Shown here: piece by piece, positions 60,925 to 64,000 of the stretch | Layout of the letters: each line of letters begins with the position of its first letter | Numbering within the stretch: the stretch's first letter is position 1 | From: CAZUGA01 sp964619885 | GTDB lineage: Bacteria > Pseudomonadota > Gammaproteobacteria > Methylococcales > UBA1147 | Assembly: GCA_964619885.1 (NCBI GenBank) | Contig: CAZUGA010000005.1 | Location: 62,001-126,000 of the forward strand | Length of the DNA stretch: 64,000 nt | Direction of reading: 5' to 3' | Notes under the pieces: generated by a model | Seen by the model: only the letters and a program-made list of their open reading frames with translations | Told to the model about the DNA's origin: nothing | Databases searched by the model: none | Program-made: the position numbers and the translations under genes

Positions 60925-62310
60925 ATGCAATCAAGTTTGGCCCTGTGGATGTTTCTGGGTGTTTTCGCGGTATTACTCAGTGGCTATCCTGTTGCGTTCG
61001 CACTAGGCGGCACCGCGCTGATCTTCGCCTGGATTGGAACGCTGTACGATATTTTTGACCCAGTCTTTCTCGCGGCACTCCCGAACCGGATATTCGGTAT
61101 TATGAGCAACCAAACACTGATTGCGGTTCCCCTATTCGTCTTTATGGGGATAATGTTGGAACGCTGCAAGATTGCCGAGTCGTTGCTGGAATCCATGTCG
61201 GAATTGTTCGGCACATTGCGTGGAGGCCTTGGGATTTCAGTCACGCTGGTTGGAATGTTGATGGCTGCAAGCACAGGAATCGTCGGTGCTACGGTAGTCA
61301 CAATGGGACTATTATCCCTCCCAACGATGCTTAAACATAAATACAATCCGGCGCTTGCGGCAGGCACGATCTGCGCTTCCGGAACCTTGGGACAAATTGT
61401 TCCACCATCTATCGTACTGGTATTGTTGGGTGACGTAATTTCAACCGCTTACCAACAAGCACAACTGGATATGGGCATATTCGCTCCCGAAACCGTATCG
61501 GTTGCCGACCTTTTTGCTGGGGCGTTACTCCCTGGCTTGGGGCTAGTCCTCTTATACATCTTGTATTTGGGGACTAACGCGTGGCTGCGGCCAGAAACGA
61601 TGCCCGCTATTTCGAAGAGTCCAAGTTTAACCCAGCCGCTGAGTTTAGGGCTTAGAGTGGCAAAGGGTTTGCTGCCCCCTCTGAGCTTGATATTCGCGGT
61701 ACTCGGCTCGATTATGGGTGGCCTGGCGACACCTACGGAAGCGGCCTCGCTGGGTGCGCTAGGTGCGATGCTCCTGGCCCTGGTGAGCGGCAGACTTAAC
61801 TGGGTAACGTTGCGAGATGTTGCGCAAAGTACCACGCTAATTGCCAGTATGGTTTTTATGATTCTGATTAGTGCCTCAATCTTTTCGCTGATTTTCCGCG
61901 GCTTCGGTGGAGACGAATTGATTGTCAGTATCGTTTCTGATTTACCCGGTGGTAAATATGGTGCAGTAATGATTGTTATGTTATTGATGTTTTTTCTGGG
62001 CTTTGTTCTGGACTTCATAGAAATCACGTTCGTCATCGTTCCAGTTGTCGGCCCGGTTTTGCTATCGATGGGCCTCGACCCAATATGGCTGGGGGTAATG
62101 ATCGCGTTGAATCTTCAAACGTCATTTTTGACACCACCCTTTGGATTCGCCCTCTTTTATCTACGCGGTGTCGCGCCCAAAGAGATTACGACTCTGCAGA
62201 TATACAAAGGCGTCATACCCTTTATCGCCATCCAGCTGTTGATGTTGGGCATTCTCGCATTTTGGCCGGAACTTGCAACCTGGCTGCCCCAATTCATTTA
62301 TAAAACCTAG
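60925..62310 (+). CDS. dctM: TRAP transporter large permease (DctM-like)
   Basis: A 461-residue inner-membrane permease with about 12 helices and the DctM blocks FALGGTALIFAWIG, AAMSTGIVGATVVTMG-like stretch (AASTGIVGATVVTMGLLSLPTMLKH), GTICASGTLGQIVPPSIVLVLLGD and LNLQTSFLTPPFGFALFYLRGVAP. It forms a two-gene unit with dctQ. The missing DctP component must be coded elsewhere or the system uses another binding protein. Confidence 0.92.
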   Translation: MQSSLALWMFLGVFAVLLSGYPVAFALGGTALIFAWIGTLYDIFDPVFLAALPNRIFGIMSNQTLIAVPLFVFMGIMLERCKIAESLLESMSELFGTLRGGLGISVTLVGMLMAASTGIVGATVVTMGLLSLPTMLKHKYNPALAAGTICASGTLGQIVPPSIVLVLLGDVISTAYQQAQLDMGIFAPETVSVADLFAGALLPGLGLVLLYILYLGTNAWLRPETMPAISKSPSLTQPLSLGLRVAKGLLPPLSLIFAVLGSIMGGLATPTEAASLGALGAMLLALVSGRLNWVTLRDVAQSTTLIASMVFMILISASIFSLIFRGFGGDELIVSIVSDLPGGKYGAVMIVMLLMFFLGFVLDFIEITFVIVPVVGPVLLSMGLDPIWLGVMIALNLQTSFLTPPFGFALFYLRGVAPKEITTLQIYKGVIPFIAIQLLMLGILAFWPELATWLPQFIYKT

Positions 62311-62447
62311 AAAGATTCGAATACCCACCATTCCGTGTCAGGCAGGCTTCGTAAATCCAGCTATGGCGTACAACGTTTAAAGTATAAAATAGCCAAGCTC
62401 AGCGGCATCCGGGGCGACTTAGTGACTTACATAAGAATTGAAAATCA

Positions 62448-62627
62448 ATGAAATCATTACAATTCAATCTAACCGCACTATTTATATCTGTTCTACTAAT
62501 GGCCGGCTGTGGACAAAAGGGGCCGCTCTTTCTCCCCGATGAAAAGGAGCTGTCCGAGGAACAACAACAGGAAAGAGACGAGCAATTGAAAGAAATAGAG
62601 CAAGATCAAGCACCCACGCAATACTAA
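62448..62627 (+). CDS. lptM: LptM/YifL-type small lipoprotein
   Basis: A 59-residue lipoprotein. The signal peptide LFISVLLMAGC ends in a lipobox, and CGQKGPLFLPDE is the conserved LptM motif right after the lipidated Cys. The acidic tail is rich in Glu and Gln. LptM stabilises the LptDE LPS-export complex in E. coli. lysA starts 4 bases after its stop, the order commonly seen in gammaproteobacteria. The ATG at 62448 has no strong ribosome site in the visible upstream region. Confidence 0.9.
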   Translation: MKSLQFNLTALFISVLLMAGCGQKGPLFLPDEKELSEEQQQERDEQLKEIEQDQAPTQY

Positions 62628-62631
62628 ACCG

Positions 62632-63912
62632 ATGGATTTTTTCAATTATCGCGACAACACCTTATACGCTGAAGACGTGCCCGTCTCAGCGATTGCGAAA
62701 GAATTTGGGACACCTTGTTACGTCTATTCTAGAGCAACTTTGGAAAGGCACTGGCACGCTTTCGATAAAGCCTTCGCCGATAAACCCCATTTGATCTGCT
62801 ACGCGGTAAAAGCCAACTCGAATTTGGCTGTATTGAATATATTGGCTAGGCTAGGATCCGGATTCGACATCGTATCTGTTGGTGAGCTCGAACGCGTTTT
62901 GGCTGCTGGTGGATTGCCCGAAAAAGTTGTTTTTTCCGGTGTAGGTAAACGCGACGAAGAAATCTACAGAGCTTTGCAGGTCGGCATTCGCTGCTTTAAT
63001 GTCGAGGTCGAAACGGAGCTGGACCGCATCGACCACGTCGCCGGCAAATTGGGTCTGAAAGCACCAATCTCAATCAGGGTTAATCCAGACGTAGATGCCA
63101 AAACCCATCCGTATATCGCGACCGGTCTAAAAGAAAACAAATTTGGTATCGATATATCCAGGGCTAAGGACGTTTTCGGGCACGCAGCAGATCTGCCACA
63201 TCTGAACATTCACGGCATCGATTGCCACATTGGTTCACAACTAACTGATGTGGAACCGTTTATCGCCGCATTGAAACGAGTATTAGCATTAGCTGATTCG
63301 CTGAAAGATGCGGGCATCAGAATCAATCATCTTGATCTAGGCGGTGGCTTAGGCATTTGCTACAAAGACGAACAACCACCGACGCCGGAACAATATGCCA
63401 AACTGCTGTCAGCTCAACTTGCCGGGCACCCGTTCGAAATTTTACTTGAACCCGGTCGCGCTATCGCCGGTAATGCTGGAATTTTGGTAACCCGGGTAGA
63501 ATATTTAAAACCCACTGAGGATAAACAATTCGCCGTTGTCGACGCTGCGATGAACGATTTATTACGCCCTGCTCTTTATAATGCCTGGCAGGACATCGTA
63601 CCAATAGATAAGAACATCTGCGGCGTGGAACATATCTACGATATTGTTGGACCAGTCTGTGAAACTGGAGATTTTCTGGGCAAGCAACGCAAACTGGCTT
63701 TAAATCCAGGTGATTTATTGGCCGTGCGTTCCTCGGGAGCTTATGGATTTTCAATGAGTTCCAATTATAATTCACGACCCCGGGCAGCCGAAGTCATGGT
63801 CGACGGTGAGCGTGTACACCTGGCTAGAGAACGAGAGACCCTACCTCAATTATGGAATGGTGAACACATATTAGAAGACAATCACTCGCAGTCAGCTGCA
63901 ACCGAAAGTTAA
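62632..63912 (+). CDS. lysA: Diaminopimelate decarboxylase
   Basis: This PLP enzyme makes L-lysine from meso-diaminopimelate. Lys60 in CYAVKANSN binds PLP. GSGFDIVSVGELERVLAAG, HIGSQLTDVEPF, LDLGGGLGICYKDEQPP and EPGRAIAGNAG give the alanine-racemase-like barrel. GPVCETGDFLGKQR and GAYGFSMSSNYNSRPRAAEV form the substrate end of the active site. The length is 426 residues. It is in an operon with lptM. The 88 bases after it hold no complete gene; a GTG at 63992 could open the next gene, often dapF, but only three codons are visible. Confidence 0.97.
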   Translation: MDFFNYRDNTLYAEDVPVSAIAKEFGTPCYVYSRATLERHWHAFDKAFADKPHLICYAVKANSNLAVLNILARLGSGFDIVSVGELERVLAAGGLPEKVVFSGVGKRDEEIYRALQVGIRCFNVEVETELDRIDHVAGKLGLKAPISIRVNPDVDAKTHPYIATGLKENKFGIDISRAKDVFGHAADLPHLNIHGIDCHIGSQLTDVEPFIAALKRVLALADSLKDAGIRINHLDLGGGLGICYKDEQPPTPEQYAKLLSAQLAGHPFEILLEPGRAIAGNAGILVTRVEYLKPTEDKQFAVVDAAMNDLLRPALYNAWQDIVPIDKNICGVEHIYDIVGPVCETGDFLGKQRKLALNPGDLLAVRSSGAYGFSMSSNYNSRPRAAEVMVDGERVHLARERETLPQLWNGEHILEDNHSQSAATES

Positions 63913-64000
63913 TACTGGATCGCTGCTCATCAAACTGAGCTTGAGTATAAAACCTTGTATATTTTTTGGACAACTACAGCAATATATTAACGTGCAAGTC

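Noticed and set aside
63925..63950. Hairpin GCTCA/TGAGC after lysA as terminator
   Set aside because: Five-base stem without a following U-tract; too weak to call.
63992..64000. Possible start of the next gene (dapF) at the window end
   Set aside because: Only three codons are visible, which is too little to support a feature.
1..64000. CRISPR arrays, tRNA or rRNA genes
   Set aside because: No regularly spaced repeats and no recognisable tRNA or rRNA segments were seen on reading; a dedicated tRNA scan was not possible.

Overview
The window looks like a gammaproteobacterial chromosome segment. The signs are the rpsF-rpsR-rplI ribosomal block, waaA and hldD for an LPS inner core, and DUF2782, DUF3080, SlyX and LptM-type small proteins. 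The organism makes hopanoids and a Wzx-type exopolysaccharide. The genus cannot be fixed from the sequence alone. I see no tRNA, rRNA or CRISPR array.

Layout. (1) 1-17281: an exopolysaccharide locus. It has a polyprenyl-phosphate sugar-1-phosphate transferase on the plus strand. A long minus-strand operon follows, coding for a Wzz/GumC-like chain-length protein, a BY-kinase, an ExeA-like ATPase, a sulfotransferase, a secreted glycosidase, three GT4 glycosyltransferases, a flippase, a heparinase II/III-like lyase and a GDP-mannose 6-dehydrogenase. The regulatory trio resembles exosortase-A (XrtA) associated EPS loci, but no exosortase lies in the window. (2) 17819-22418: housekeeping genes waaA, hldD, rplI, a DUF2232 membrane protein, rpsR and rpsF, all on the minus strand. 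(3) 22700-23414: a scar of two truncated insertion sequences. (4) 23514-33135: a secreted protein of unknown function, slyX, DUF4202, glpK-glpD, relA, creA and an MFS carrier. (5) 33664-50724: an isoprenoid/hopanoid supercluster. It pairs MEP-pathway genes dxs and ispH with an SQS-type squalene synthase, shc, hpnG, hpnN, hpnO, hpnB, hpnH and hpnM, and has a copC-copD pair embedded in it. The gene set predicts C35 hopanoids, probably aminobacteriohopanetriol, and their export.

(6) 50829-55655: next to the hopanoid genes, after a stretch of decayed DNA, is a four-gene cassette: a stand-alone carrier protein, a condensation-domain-like protein, an adenylation enzyme and an acyl-CoA-dehydrogenase-like enzyme. 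The adenylation pocket residues and the gene combination match the proline to pyrrole-2-carboxyl-carrier pathway (PltF/PltE/PltL, RedM/RedW/RedO type). The adenylation gene carries an apparent one-base deletion in this sequence. This is the most unusual system in the window. (7) 55803-63912: small lipoproteins, DUF2782, DUF3080 and DUF1499 proteins, a K+ channel with a zinc ribbon, a fructosamine kinase, TRAP permeases without a binding protein, lptM and lysA.

How the parts connect. Dxs and IspH supply isoprenoid diphosphates. Squalene synthase and Shc make hopene, HpnH and HpnG extend and trim it, HpnO aminates it, and HpnN and HpnM move it. The cassette at 51460-55655 could make a pyrrole-carboxyl or prolyl thioester and hand it to an unknown acceptor through the stand-alone condensation protein. 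Its link to hopanoids is positional only.
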